Positions 26,524-39,830 are shown, numbered from the stretch's first letter. The stretch: 64,000 nt of DNA from Ooceraea biroi (GCF_003672135.1 NC_039511.1:15278464-15342463), one strand, 5' to 3'. Notes: generated from the letters alone by a model not told the origin. Numbers and translations: made by a program.

Positions 26524-28439
26524 AGCGTCGCGTCGTGTCACCGTTACGTCGACTTGACGCCGAGTCGTGTGAATGCAGCCAAGCGATGTCATTAAGCAAA
26601 TCATGTGGACCGCTTCGTCTGGGATCTAATGGCGGTCTCAGAAAGGCGCCAGTCTGCGTTTTTTTTCTTCTTCTGCATTTATCCTATGGTTGTGTCGATT
26701 TCGTGTGGAACGCCAAATATTGCCATGTTGAACAAAAATCTTTTGGAAAATGAATTTAAATTTTCTTTCTTTTACAACTCACTTTCTTGAATTGACTTTT
26801 TAACTCTCATTTCTGTCTCACTGACATTTATTTTCTATTATTTTATATAAATAGAGATTTTATTTAATATCGAGTCTTCATGTTTTCTTTCATATTTTAA
26901 TTTTGCTGCACGGATATACGAGATTTTATTATCATATTTTATACAAAAGGTAAATGTTTAGAAAAAAATCATATTATAGATTTGTCTTACATAAAACGGA
27001 TTTATTGAAAGAAAAAATTTGACAAAAATGCTAAGACGCGAGTAGTAGTGAGAGCAGATGAGAGCAGATAAATAGCTACTTCGCGAAAGATTCGATCTAA
27101 ATATTTGGACAGAATACGAACGATACGCTTTCTGTAGGCGATTGAAAAAGCAAAGTATGATTCCGGATCATAAAGCGATTTTCCGCTGTCATAGAACATA
27201 CTTTCACGTCTCGTCGCGCTACATTATAGTGCTACGTGAAATCAAGGAAAACGACTGACAATCCGCTGTTTACGGCCGCGTCCTTGATAGCGTATCTCAA
27301 ATAGCGCAGCCCGTGTATGTTGCACGTGTATGTTGCACGATGAAGACGCACGACGTCGAGATTAAACTTAAGACACAAGCGGCGTATCTCGCGCGGTGAT
27401 CTCGCGATTACCTCCCTCCGTTCAGGAACTTTCCTCTTGTTTTATCCTAATTCCTTCTTATCATTCCGTCATACGGTCTGGTAGCGACGTTTTATTTACA
27501 CTCTTCCTCGATTCCCGTATTTGTCGCGGGAGATAGCCTAATAAAACGCAAGCGTTAAATCTGTTAAAGTGCCTTTTAAGAAATTCTTCCATCGTGTTTA
27601 TCGCCCCTGAATTGATGAAAAATCAGTTTACGATTCGGCATAAGTCACACTCGCAATCGTACCTCGCCGTACGAGATCTAATAAATAAACGATATCGAGT
27701 GCGACATAGAGTGAAGTGACGTTTATCGTGGCGCGAGAAAATAATATATAAAATAAAGAATCATAAATTTTTTATTTTCATCTTTTTACTTTAAATCATT
27801 TAAAGATGCGATATCGCATTTCTCACGATTGCATATAATTATCTATCTCGTACAGCGATTGTACAGCGATCAGGATGAATCTGCGAGTTTCGACCTGTCT
27901 GACCTGATTAATTCAGGGAAGCGACTTCCCTGAAGATAAAAATGATTTGATTCAACAGTTTTAATTGCAATCGATCCAAAAGTGGGACATGCTAAGCATC
28001 GGCGGGCCTAATGCTCGTTGCACACGATAGTGCATACTCGGCCAAGCCATTATAGCCCTAGGGAGGAGAAGGAGGGAAAGAGGGAGGATTGCATTCTCCA
28101 CCATAGCACTGTATACCAGCCGACCTGAACAAACCACTGTCATTTGCTAAACGTAAGCGAAGCCGCATAATGGATGTAAATTCGTTACTAGAGAGCATAG
28201 TTTAATTACTATTCACGATGCGGTAATCGATCATGAAATTCCCCCGCTCTTGAATCAGCTTTGATTCCCTTGACGCGTCGCGTCGCACGGAACCGACAAA
28301 CAGATCTCACTTTTAATCCTTTTCCTTTCTATTCCGAGATCTAACAAGGATATACGCGAGAACGCTAAGGCAATCAGGAAAATTCACGAGGAGGCGATCT
28401 TCGCTCAATCAATTGCGCGATGCATGGCGCGTTCATGTA

Positions 28440-28900
28440 GATGTCTTCAGCATTCGATAGTATAATGGTGGACAGTTTGAGCCCGGTGCCGACCTATGTA
28501 GCGCTTCATCCTTCACCCTGGCGTTTGCGAGCAACCCCTTGCGCCGACAACCGAGCGTGTCTGTGTGCGTGCACTTGCGGGCGCGCGCGCGAACTCGCAT
28601 GCGGGACGGATTGCCGCTGACCCGTTGTTAAGTTAGTTCGCCGTGCTTCGTGTCGCTGTCGAGGGAGTAGTTTTGCTAATTAAATTGGCGCCGCGCGATT
28701 GGCGTGAGGGTGGCGAAAAATGGCGGTACGCTCCGCGGTCCGACGTGTCACGGCACTGGGTCACCGGGCGAACTACCGACGGACAGCCGTTGGCAAACTT
28801 TCGAATTTATGCTCGTTTATAAACCCGTACCTTTGGATTCCGGATCCGCGGACGTTAAGGGCGACGCTATTCGGTAGAGACCGCCATTCGCGCTGAACCT
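28440..28900. promoter_or_regulatory. CpG-dense block, possible regulatory or promoter region
   Basis: The block contains a gcgcgcgcgcg run near 28580, tgtgtctgtgtgcgtgc, and many CpGs, between two AT-richer regions. It contains no convincing start exon or initiator. It could be an intronic enhancer or alternative promoter, but that is based only on base composition. Confidence 0.15.
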
Positions 28901-29309
28901 ATAATTGGATCCCGATTCCAAGCCGTTGCTAAATGCGATTTTCGTGTTGTATTCGATATAAACGAACGTGCGCGTTTACTTTTGTCTGGAGGGAAATTTA
29001 TGTGAGATGTAACGTCCAGAGTTGATATGTGATCACATCTCGTATGACATTTATTGGGATCTCATATAGCGACGGAAACTTTTGGAGAGTCTCGTATATA
29101 ATTACCACTAACGTGCGATTGCCACGAGAATATATGTTATTCTGACACGAAATAAAAGTTTGCAGATGTGGAATAAATTTATAAAAAGATTTAATAGAAA
29201 GTCGATGTAGGTACGTTTCAAGATGACAGGTGAGATGAATTGTACTGAAGTTAATTTAATTATTTGCAAAATTAAATAAAGGATCGTGGAAAAGTACTAT
29301 TCTTGCTTA

Positions 29310-29900
29310 CGGATGTTTTTGTTGTTCCTGTTTGCTTTGCATGCAACCTTACCGTCAGCTCGTTCGACGTCGGTCCGCAAAGATTCAATGTAAGCTCGGA
29401 GTGTGCTTGTTCAATATAAGCTCATCCTTAACTCGACAACCGGATCCAGAAAAAGCTTGACTTTTCCATCTGAAGTCCCAAGGGAATCGAAGAGATGTTT
29501 GTCGACCGCGATATTTTTGTCGGGTCGTGCATTCGTTTTGTATCGGGCTCACCCCCCGACTCCAGCGAAAACTTCGAGCATGCTTATTCAATTTGAGTCC
29601 GCCTTTAATTCGATGAGTGGATCTGGCGCGTTTGATTTTCCCCCGTACTTACGAAGGAAGAAAGAAAGATGTCGACGTGTGCAGTTCCTATTTTTCTTCA
29701 TTATTTGGGTCGTGCGTTTTCGATCCACTTCATTCTTCCGGAAATCGAGTAAAAACTTTGGCACTGCGTTCGCTTCATGAATTTAAGTTCATCCCTAATT
29801 CGATAAACGGGATGTAGAAGAGCGCTTAATTTTTCGATTTTTCCTCGGCAGATGGAAAGACGTCGAAGATTTCTGTAGAGCTCTTGATTGTCCTCGACTG
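29310..29900. repeat. Degenerate tandem repeat, about 177-190 bp period, roughly three copies
   Basis: A recurring block reads ttcaatataagctcatcc, then ttaactcgacaaccggatc, then a ttgacttttcc-like stretch. It starts near 29404, again near 29581 (attcaatttgagtcc...), and again near 29771 (catgaatttaagttcatcc...). Between copies a second shared block reads gggtcgtgcattcg / gggtcgtgcgttttcg, at about 29520 and 29709. Copies are diverged (perhaps 60-70 percent alike by eye). The first interval, 177 bp, is a multiple of three and gives a repeated peptide; the second (190 bp) is not, so coding origin is unlikely. Confidence 0.75.
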
Positions 29901-32900
29901 TCCGCTTGCCGTCAATTTCATTCCTCGGAATGATTCGAATGATTATTTTAATACAACTTGTAACACTTTCAGCAATGTAAATAGCCTCATTTCGCAAAAA
30001 TACCACAAATTAAACGAATTGATTCAGGTATGGTTTAGTAAAATTATAATAATTTGTACAATCCGCTGTGCACTTCGGTTCCGATAAATTCCTGTTTGCA
30101 TTTATTCCCGACATAAATCTCGCGTATGCGAGGTCGGCCGAACGTAGATCATAAATTTGCAACATTCGGGGGTTCAACATTGTTTTCGGGGGTACCGGTT
30201 TGAAAAAGGAGAACGGTCGCTCGCGCGTAGTTCGCGGCAGCGGTAAAAAGTAACACGGGAACGAACGAGCGTTTCATTACACGAGGCGGAAGGAGAGGAG
30301 GGCCCGGAAACGACGAGGGGTTCGAAACGGCGGAGGACGGGAACGACGCGGTTGGTTAACGCGCGTAAACGCACGCTGCACACAATTACAGTAACTAATC
30401 GCATTGTTTTCGTAGCTGCGACGCGGCGTAATTCGTCATAACATTCGATCCAACCCCAGAATCGACCCTTGATCCTTGGCCCGCCCTCTCAGGCGTTGAC
30501 CCTCTCCCCCGCGCCGATGCGCCTCGAAATTGCCGCGACTTGCGTGATATACGCATCCAGAAAAGTACGGATTCAGCCGCGTTTACATGCACGTTGTGCG
30601 GTGCACGTTTGTTTTGCGGAAATTCGCGAGCGCGCGTACAATTTACCATTTTTCGCTTCACACGTGAAAATGAACAATTTCTATAAATAACCGAAACTTT
30701 TATTGGACATACAGTTAATCGATGGTATCGATCGAAGCGATCGTTGCATAATTGCGTGTGCGCGCGTAATTGCGTTGCGACACGCATGTATCCGCGCGCA
30801 CATTAAAACATGCACACGCAGCAAAATAGCGCACGAATTGTATTAAGGTAACAAATGTAGGAATATATTATATAAACATGAGCGAATACCGCGTCTCGTT
30901 TGCATCGAAATACCCCGATACCGTGAGCAAAATCGCGATCTGAAACCGGCGCCGCCCTCCACAGTATTAAAAAACGTAATGCAAATTCTAAATTAATTTC
31001 CAATAAAAAACTCGTTAGCCAGATGTCCCGGGGATCGAGGGGGAAGGAGGAAACGCGGCAGGATTGGGGCAGCTACGCGAACAAACGATCTCGAGCGTGT
31101 AAACGCTCGCGCCAGTTTCGGTATTTCGCCCCTTTCTTCCACTTTTTGCCGATTCGCCCGCCGCCAACCCCCGCGCCGCGCCGGCCCGAATTTACGGCGA
31201 AATTGTTAAACGACGTTTGAAAAATTCGTGGCACATACCATCGCCCGGTTTCCCCGGTTCTCCTATGATCGTCGAATTTATATCCTCCACTTCCGCCGGG
31301 TAGGAATGCGAGTAAAGTCGTAGGAGGAGAGAGGAGGGTGAAGACGTGGAGAGGAAACACGTTGGCGTTACGAACCATTGCGCGGTTTGCAACGGATCAT
31401 GATTCCGAGCGCAGGCATGGCTGCTCCGAGACCCTCGAAGTCTCGGGATAGTTAATGCGTTTGCGGCCTGTAATTAGAATAACCGGTGTTTATCTGTCGC
31501 TCCGCGACAGCAGATGCGCGGATGCGACGCCGTGCTCCTCAAGCTGGAGTTAATTAAATTTCGGGAACCTGGGGGGGGGGGGAGGCAACGTATATATGGA
31601 TCGCATCAATCTGCGGGCAAACGTGGTGAACGTGGCATTTTTCAAATTACTCTAGTAACGTCAAACTGCACTTGGCGGTGCATTATCATTCCTCAAGTCT
31701 CGAGAGCTAAGCGGGAACGTAATCTTAGACCCTCGGTATATCCATTTCTCTCGTCCGAGGCGACAATTTCCGATTTCGAGTCGCGGAAGCCGCGGGGCTG
31801 CCCCGGAGGACGCATCGTTCGCGCGCGTCGAACGGTTGCGCGTGTTACGCGCTTGATCGAGGAACAAAGCGAAATGAACGCGGGGACCCGGAGATGCGAT
31901 TACGTTGCGTATCGCGGCGGGATGCGCGGCGCGATAATGGCTATTTGCATTAACGATCCGCGCACGCATGCGGCGCGTCGCATGATCGCGGCCGGGTTGC
32001 AGCGGCCCGCCCGGCTCAGTCAATCAGCGATTCGGATCCGGTACGTCAGAATCGTACCAACCCGACCAGGGATAATCGCGTTACCTTCCCGATTCTGATT
32101 ACCGACCTTAATTAGGCAATGGGAAAATGATGCGTGGCACAGCCGAGGGCTTTTGCGTCGACCCCCGTCGACGGCCTCCCATTTCGCATCGTTCGATTAT
32201 CCGATTAGCCGATCTACATCGCGTCGTGCGAGTCTTGGGTCCTGTCCTGCACCAGATTAACCCTTGACCCCTTCGCTCGTTCTTCCGCCGCGCCGGCTCG
32301 CAAGCCGACGCTTGTTCCTATTTCGGTGGAGCGTGGCGGTTTGAACGGGGAATACACTCTACGTGCTTTTCTTTTTCTTATATTCTCTTATCATCGTCTT
32401 CAGTAATTATTCTTTTATGGTGGATTCACGTTGAGTCACGTCTTACAGTATTAGGGAAAGATTTACTGATACGTTTGCAGCATTTTCCCGCTTTGATACC
32501 TTCACGGGGACGAAATCAATTAAGTTTTATTCGCGCCATGAACGCCTTATGTTGCTTCGCATTTTGCATCGTCCAATTTGCAGTGAAACATCGAAAACAA
32601 TTTTGCCGCATTGCCAAAGCGTCATCTCCTGGCTCCTCTTTGCCTTCTTTTTCAGCCGTTGCTCCTCTTTTGCCGCATGGAATCCGCAAGGAAAGCGCAA
32701 AAGAGGAGAATCCACTTTCGACTTTTCAGAAAAGTGAAACAAATTCGCATAATGGATCCTACTTTCTTGAGTATAACTTAAGGGGATGCTGAAATGACTG
32801 TCGAACTTTGGCGCGAAATTTATATTGTTACATTTTATATAAAATATTTGAAATGCTTAGAATGTGTGTGTAGAATGGACCCTTCCACCGTCCATTCCTG

Positions 32901-34800
32901 AGAACGCAACCAGTATATTGTTTCATCGTCTCTCCGAGTTTGCACATGAGAGCTTGTGAATATAGCTCTGGCATGAAATATTTCTTTAACCAGAATGCAC
33001 TTGTAAAAAACATGATGCGAAATATTTATTAAAGTGACCAGCTCATGAATGGATCTCTAGCATAAAATATTTCTTAAAAAGTATATTTGCAAAGTTCATC
33101 TGGTGTAAATTTCTCAAAATTGTTTTTATTTGGTATACGTATAATATAACGTATAATATTTATTTATAATATTTATTGCCGGTGAAGATAGGTAAGATTG
33201 GTATGGAATTTAATATTCCAACTTATACGATGTAATTTGTTTAAAAATTAAAACTACGAGCGTGTTTCAATAATATTGCCGCAAAAACGGCACAATAAAT
33301 TAGAGTGTTCACATGTCGCGTTAATTGCTCGCAAAATCATTTGTAATATTTATCTCTTGTTTCTTGGCGTCTTGCCTCGTGAAAAATAAAAGATGAATTG
33401 CATCTATTCATTACTTTTATTATCTTTCCATGATAAATTCTGATAAATTCGCAATTCTGCGTATCTCGTCGCGTATCACCATCCTTATATAAAAAGACAG
33501 ATATTTAAAATAAATAAATAGTTACGCGTTTGCGTTTGACACAAATATCAGTAAACACTTAAGAAAATTCAGTGAAACTCCGTGCCCTGAGCGAGTTTAA
33601 TTGCAGACGTCTTTCTTCTACAGAGATGCTGATGCGCGCGATAAATCAGCCGCGAATAAAAGTCACGTCTCCATTTAAATGCATCGAGATTGGGCGCGTC
33701 GCTGGTCGTCACGCGGCACCCTCGCGACGATAACAACGGCGAGGGTGGGTGCGGAAAGACGCTTGTAAGAAATAATTGAAACGTCGGAGATGTTTGATTC
33801 ATCTCCCGCGGCTCTCTTCCCCTCATTTTACATGGGTGCTGCCTCTCTCCGCCGCCGATGCGGGATGCGAGGCTTTGCGTCCACCGTAAAAGGGGGGAAA
33901 GAAGCAGCGGTGCGACGAGCGCCAGGGGGTGAGGACAGATCGCGCGATAGAGCATGAGAAACGTCAAAGGCTGTGGTCTATCTGATTGGACAGGAAGTCC
34001 CAGCTCTATAGGAATGCACTTATCCGATTGGCCCCGCGAATCAGCCGCGTCAGCTTCTTCGTTTGTCCCCCTTTCAGGGTGTCGTCCTTTCCTGTACTCC
34101 GGGTTAGACGAGGACGACGAGGATGGTCGACCGCCCACCTACCGATTTTACTCTAGCAGCTTTCGCATCAGATGCCACTTAGATTCCGTTTAAAATAGAG
34201 AGCTCCGCCGCCGTTTGCAGTGCTATCCGCAATTGGTTCTTCGTGACGCCAACGATGTCTTGGATGCTCTAGAAGCAGCGAGTACTTGCGGCGTATGTGA
34301 TACAGTGGTAATCATCGTGTTGCAATGCAGTCGAACGAAATCTATGAAAACCCATACAACTGAGGACTGCGACATATTTCGTAACTAATATTTCCTGGCA
34401 GCTTCAGGTGCAAAAGCGATTTGCAACGGAAGAAATCTTCCTCGAACCATGTATCAAGCGCGATGTTAATCGCCTCCGTATAATTCTCCATTATGGACGA
34501 TAGTTTTAATCCAGGTTTACCTTGAGGTCCAACTAAACTCACCCCCGGGGTCGCCGCTACGTAATTCCAGGGGATCGGCCGAGCTTCCAATCGCGACAAA
34601 TGGCAGCAGCCGCGTTTCGCTCGCGAGTCCTCGTAGTCGTAAACGTTCGCCGGGGCGGGCAAGCCAGCATTTTCATTAGCCAAGATAATCTGTTTACTGC
34701 CGTTGCAACGATACGGCGGCCCGGCCCAGCGTTGCGCACATACCACTCGAAAGCCATGAACCTCGCTCGCTACGTTCAACTACCCGACTCGCGTATATAC
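29901..34800. other. Intron: GC-rich centre with AT-rich flanks
   Basis: CpG-rich sequence occupies about 30130-32340 and 33680-34110, with AT-rich DNA at 32800-33560. Long open frames at 31514-32098 (+) and 33569-34138 (-) have no recognisable domain and reflect low stop-codon density. A G12 homopolymer at 31571 is listed separately. Nothing else is supported. Confidence 0.55.
31571..31582. repeat. G12 homopolymer
   Basis: Twelve consecutive G bases followed by agg. It is a likely site of indel polymorphism and sequencing error. Confidence 0.95.
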
Positions 34801-34836
34801 CTCCATATCGTGCCACCTCTTTCACGTACATGTACA

Positions 34837-34841
<5 letters not shown>

Positions 34842-34877
<36 letters not shown>
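34842..34877. repeat. (CT)n microsatellite
   Basis: About 17 CT dinucleotides after a seven-base C run, followed by a cttcctcttcctcttcc extension to about 34895. Confidence 0.97.
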
Positions 34878-34879
<2 letters not shown>

Positions 34880-34895
34880 TCTTCCTCTTCCCCTT

Positions 34896-35700
34896 TCCCT
34901 CGCACGCGTGGTTCCGTGCTGCTGGCGAATCTTGGGCGAACCAGTCATGAATAGTGCATGGTGGTTCGCGCTGGTATACACAGGCGTTCTGTACAGCGCA
35001 CTATGGCGCAACGTCGGAGTCGTTCCCCAGCGCCATCCGGGCCGGGGGGGCCGACCGGGTGCGCCGAGAGCGAATTGAATAGTGGACGTCATCTAATATA
35101 CAGGTTGTCCCACATGTTCCGCTACGCGTCACGTCGTTTCGGCCTGACATTATTTATTGCCACAGCCGTGGATACGCTGTGTTCCACCCGCTCTTCTCTG
35201 CCTCCCCGCTCCCCTTCCGTCCCCTCGCCGCACTAGCTCGGCTTGGCTCGTCTCTCTCTCTCTCTCTCTCTGCTATCCTTTTTCCGGTTCCTCTTGTTGC
35301 CTCTCGTGTGTGCTCCCTCCGGTGGCTCTTTTTCGTTTCCTTCATGCAGTACACGTTGATGCACACGTCTGCATGCACGCACTTCTTGCGCGACGCCTTG
35401 CGCGCGCGTATCTCAGCATTCACCCTGCAATCTTCTGGTGATGCGCGCGACAGCAACCTGTCCCGCGCTACCCACCCCAATGCAACCACCCCGCCCGACA
35501 CCCCATTCCATCCTTGGATCTATTTGTTTACCGCCGCAGTACAATTTCCAGTGATTTATACCTCCCGCGCGTCCCGGCCAGCTAGCTGCCCTCGAGTGGC
35601 TATGCCGGAATAGCCAAGCTTTTTCCGACAACATCCCCGATCCAACGTTGCACTCGCGATGTTGCAACAACAATATGGAGCCACGTGTGGAATATCTACA
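34896..35700. other. GC-rich intron with CT tract
   Basis: A CpG- and C-rich segment containing a second (TC)n tract at 35251-35271 and a seven-G run near 35044. The open frames here are driven by the CT repeats (Ser-Leu-Ser-Leu peptides). No gene is recognised. Confidence 0.6.
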
Positions 35701-38700
35701 TTATTACTTTATCCGAGTGAATGTTTCCAGCTGGAGCAATTTAAGCAGAGTGCGTGTTAAAAATAAAACGATTGTGCGAGAGAGCGATGCGATAGTCTCA
35801 TCTTATTTTTCATCCATTTGAATTGAACATGATGTAATCTAGTCAAGATATTTTGAATTATTATTTTATAAATTCTGTGCAACATCATAATAATCAAAGG
35901 TTGCAACTTTGATCAATTCTTTAATTTTAAAATGAAAAACGTTCAAATCGATAGCTATGTATGTAACAAACAAACTTGCTTTGCGTGCTTTTTGTCTCGC
36001 ATATTTGCACATTGTTTATTTTCTTTCGCGTCAATTCCGTTCGAAGCATCGCATGCACTGAACTGGTAACAGGCTGCCGTATTTGCACGAATTATTAAGT
36101 GTTTAGGGGTTCCATTTTCCAGCATCCGTCTATACCACCTACACAACGGTGCGTGCGTGGCTTTTGTTCCGCGGCCGCTTACGCTAAATCGTTAACCAGG
36201 ATCATATTCGCCGGACGCATTGTCTGCACCGTGCCTTTCAGTCGACTCGTCAACCGGAAATCGCGCGCGACGCGACGAATAATTACGCGCGGGTACCAAT
36301 AATGCGACTGCAGCGGTGCTTTTCCGGAGTGGTCCAGGAATGCCGTCCTGTCTGAACGAATGCTAGGTGCTACGGAAAAATATAGAGATGTAGAAAGCGA
36401 TAAGTGCAGAGTTATATCGAGGCGAGGTTCGTAAAAACAGCGTTTCTGCCAGAAATAGTGAGCTTCGTCAGAGGTAATCGAACTTCTCGCCTGACTGACG
36501 ATGAGATGAAAAAAACAAGAAGAAGCGAAGATTTTAATTTACGATTGGACCAAAGTTTATTAAAAAAAAAAGAAATGATTGATCAATCCTGCAAAATGTG
36601 ATGCAGATAATGTCGTTTACAACACAAGTATTTTTACAATACAATACAAGTATTTTTCAGGTCATACATCCAACGTAAAACCCGGGGGGTGAAAAACGTA
36701 AATTTATATCCCAACAATTTCGCAATACAAGAACCGCACGTGCTCGGCGTAACTCGGCGAAAAATATCAATTAATTTTCCATCCAATATCCGTGTGTCGT
36801 GAGCCCTATAAAATACAATTCCGAGGAAAAATTTAGTTCCGAATCCCGGCAAAATATTTCCGGTCTTTTAGGAAATCGAGGGAATCGTTTTATAATCCTT
36901 TATTCGGCGGGGGATAATCGGCTGTTCATGTTGTCGTCGGTTTATTCGATACATCCACTCTCGATTTTATATATGCCGCTGATACACGTGTAACCGTAAT
37001 CTAGATCAGAAAAAGAGACAAGTTTACGCCGTGCGGTTTCAGCTCACGCTACTAAGACACACGCCCACAATGGACGAAAACGGGGCGAGCATGTACGAAA
37101 AGCTTAATATTTCATGTAAAAGGTCTGAAGCACGGATTACGAGGGGTGGCTTCCGTAGAATTGATTGTTGCGGATTCTTACACGCTTCCCTCACAAGCGG
37201 TCTGCTCCCCTCGTTAAAATTGTTGAAAGTAGGGTGATTGCTGTGCACGAGATATCTCTCGTTTTTAATAAAACGCAGACCATGCAGTAATTGACGATCA
37301 ACATAGCAAGTATTGGCAATAATATTTTATAGCTCGTATATTATAGTATTTATATTATTTATTTATTCTTATATTTATAATATAAATAAATATTTTTAAA
37401 AATATTTATTTATCATTATTCCGTTTTCCGTTTTGTTTGAAATTAGCAATATACACATTTATTTGAAATATGCAGTTTATCGGCAATTATTGATATTAGA
37501 TCAATATGTTTTATACACATGATTTATAATTGACAAACTTACCTCTGGTTAGCATTTATAAATTTTATTTTTCACAATGTCTACTTATAATATTTATACA
37601 TTATATATTTAGAATAAAAGTAAGATGTGTAGTAAGGAATTAACAGGGATATTTAATTTTAATGACCGCATTTAGAGGGACGCAAGAGAGGCTGAGGGTA
37701 CAAAGTACAAAGTCTGGAGCGCAAAAGTTGGAAGTTGAATAAATGCGTGACCACCAAAGTCCATGAAACTGACCGGCCGACTGCTCCTTTGATATTACAA
37801 TACTCTCAGCGCGGCATAACGTCCGGACGAAAATCGGCTTAAGTACTTTTGAATAATAACGAAGGGCACGCGCGCATCGGCCTCCGACGCGAATGCGGGC
37901 ATTACGTCGAATCTGACTTTTGCTGCAAAATTAAAGGAGACTCGCTTTCATTCGGGGCGACCGAGCGCAAGAATATCAAGAATAATTTAATATTCTCTGT
38001 TAATAATTTAATAATATGCTCTGCAATTCGACCTTCTCCTCAACTTTGCGCGCGGCTAACTCCTCGAAGCACTTTGAGCGTTAAAGCGACATTCCGTGTC
38101 GCCGTTGCGTAACATCTTAAGGATTATGGTTTATCAAGGTTTTCCTTACTTTTTTTACAACGCCGAACGAACAACACTCCACTTAACTTTTATGTGCAGC
38201 CTGAAATATTGAATGGCGCACCTCATCGAGGAGTGCAACGCTCGTTGGTGTAAACGATCTGTTACGTCTATACGAGAAATTGCGTTCTCGTATAACGCAC
38301 AGAGAGAGCGTTAAATTAACGCAAGCAATAAACGTATAAACGACTAAAAGTGCATGTAACGTTGTGTTTAACGTGTTTAATGAATGAAATGTGTGCCGCC
38401 GAGCAATTTCCGTCAATTACGAAGCCTTTCGCGTTGCGTAAAAACCACCCTTGTTATACAATATAATAGAATTGAACGATAGACCACGCGACTTTTCCGA
38501 ATCAAGCCAGGATCAAGTAGTTGCTCCTCTTATTCAACTTTTCTGTCTTTTCTCTTAATCCTATACTCACCTCTTTATTTTTTGTTTTTTTTTCTTTCCC
38601 TTGCGATATCGACATTTATGCAGCATAACGGAGCACAGCGCCGGCTGGATCGGAAGGGTTATCTCACGTAACTCCTACGCGTTTTTTCGCGTATCCCCCG

Positions 38701-38807
38701 TTAACCGACAAACCGCGATAAATCGTCGTTCCCGCGCGATAGTGATGGGGAAGGACGGCGCGTAACCCGGAATTTCGAGAAAATCGACTATGGTCGCGAT
38801 GACGACC
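35701..38807. other. AT-rich intron
   Basis: The sequence is mostly AT-rich, strongest at 37250-37640, with a moderately GC-rich patch around 36120-36310. Very AT-rich self-complementary sequence near 37330-37415 includes the palindrome listed separately. No gene is recognised. Confidence 0.55.
37382..37413. repeat. Perfect 32-bp AT palindrome
   Basis: The sequence ataaataaatattttt is followed immediately by its exact reverse complement, with no spacer. It lies in very AT-rich DNA that contains further imperfect inverted repeats. Confidence 0.9.
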
Positions 38808-38920
38808 GGCGTGGCGTGGCGTGGTGCGGTGCAGTGCGGTGCGGCGTGGCGTGGCGTGGCGTGGCGTGGTGTGGCTTGGCTCAGCGCGGTGTGGCGCGAC
38901 GTGGCGCGGTGCGGCGCGGT
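38808..38920. repeat. GTGGC/GTGCG pentanucleotide repeat
   Basis: Repeated gtggc units, with variants gtgcg, gtgca, gcggt and gcgac, run for about 113 bp. They produce a spurious His/Pro/Ala/Thr-rich frame on the minus strand. Variant units are interspersed, so this is an older minisatellite-like expansion. Confidence 0.92.
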
Positions 38921-39830
38921 AAATAAACGAGCGTGCATGCCCCTGCTCGCTCGTGGATATGGAATTATTGATCTACGGCTGTAGCGGCGATTTATGGCCG
39001 CGGATAATGCATTCGGAATGCGTTTAACGGCCGAAACGGAGTCGCCTGCGCCACCACGACCGACCGACCGGCGACTTTGTTTAGGCGACTCAGGAGGAAG
39101 GGAGTCGTCGGGCGAAAGACAAAGAGCCCGAAAACGTTCCCGGCGTGCCAGCGATTCAATCCGTTTCGCCATTTCCCTGAAAATGCGAGGGACGCGAGTT
39201 AACCCCGGTGATCGAATTATTTTCGGGCGCTAAAAAGAGAGTGATCTGCCTGTAATCCTATTTATACCGGAAATCTCATTTCCATTGTGGACGCGATAAA
39301 AATATATCAAAATCGCGGAAGTGCGAGGCGCACTTTAATTCTCAGCAGTTACGATTTCCATCCACCTTCGTGTAAAATTCACGCGCGGATTTGTATATTT
39401 GTTTTAACACCGTGGCAAAGCCGCCGTAATGATTATCGCGCGATACTCGAAATAATTTGCGCAATTTCGTAACGCGCGCGGCTATTGTTGCAACATTTTA
39501 TTTCCGCGACGTTGCGCGCGGCTGGAAATAATTCCAAATATGATTTTCATTCGCCCGTAGAGCATAAAATATCGTGCCCGCTATCGCTTATGAACGTTGT
39601 ATTTACATTGCAGAATGTGAGTCGTATCGACGGTAAATTAATTAACAATACTAATTTAATTAATATCACGTAATGTATGGCGTTTGCATATGTATTGATT
39701 ACAGTTACCCAAAGTGCATTTCCATCCGAGAAAAAAAATTCTTCATTAACAGAAGTGCGCTTAAAAGAATTCGGCATATGCAATCATTTTTGCGCATTCG
39801 TGCTTTTATTACATTTTATATAAGTACAAT
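38921..39830. other. Noncoding intron
   Basis: A GC-rich block to about 39230 is followed by AT-richer sequence up to the TIR element at 39831. No gene is recognised. Confidence 0.55.

Larger units (their letters stand above)
18329..29300. other. Proximal part of the downstream intron
   Basis: AT-rich sequence (18340-19060, 24180-24580, 25000-25280, 26750-27000) alternates with CpG-rich blocks (19070-19540, 20880-21180, 23380-24150, 24590-24980, 26200-26650, 28440-28900). Purine-rich tracts lie at about 23105-23212 and 24775-24865, and pyrimidine-rich ones at about 20335-20400. A 13-bp unit cgtgtatgttgca is repeated in tandem at 27312-27337, and gagagcagat twice at about 27048-27068. No coding segment, transposase or RNA gene was recognised. 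Confidence 0.55.

Noticed and set aside
27312..27337. Two-copy 13-bp repeat as a possible CRISPR-like or regulatory array
   Set aside because: Only two adjacent copies with no spacers; an ordinary short tandem duplication in an animal intron.
28770..28815. Possible upstream RRM1 exon encoding W-Q-T (tggcaaact)
   Set aside because: It lacks the preceding G-G-L-S, lies downstream of the RRM1 middle exon, and has no splice sites around it.
31514..32098. 194-codon open frame on the plus strand
   Set aside because: It starts upstream of a G12 homopolymer that gives a glycine run, is Arg-rich from CpG content, and has no known domain.
33569..34138. 189-codon open frame on the minus strand
   Set aside because: Composition-driven Pro/Ser/Arg peptide without any domain; overlapping plus-strand frames are equally open.
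34342..34779. Minus-strand frame containing GPQGKPGLK and MENYTEAINIALDTWFEED
   Set aside because: It looks somewhat protein-like and a GPQGKPG stretch recalls collagen, but there is only one such triplet run, no repeat and no recognisable family. Not enough to call a gene.
38675..39172. 165-codon minus-strand frame
   Set aside because: Its His/Pro/Ala/Thr repeats are simply the translation of the GTGGC pentanucleotide repeat.
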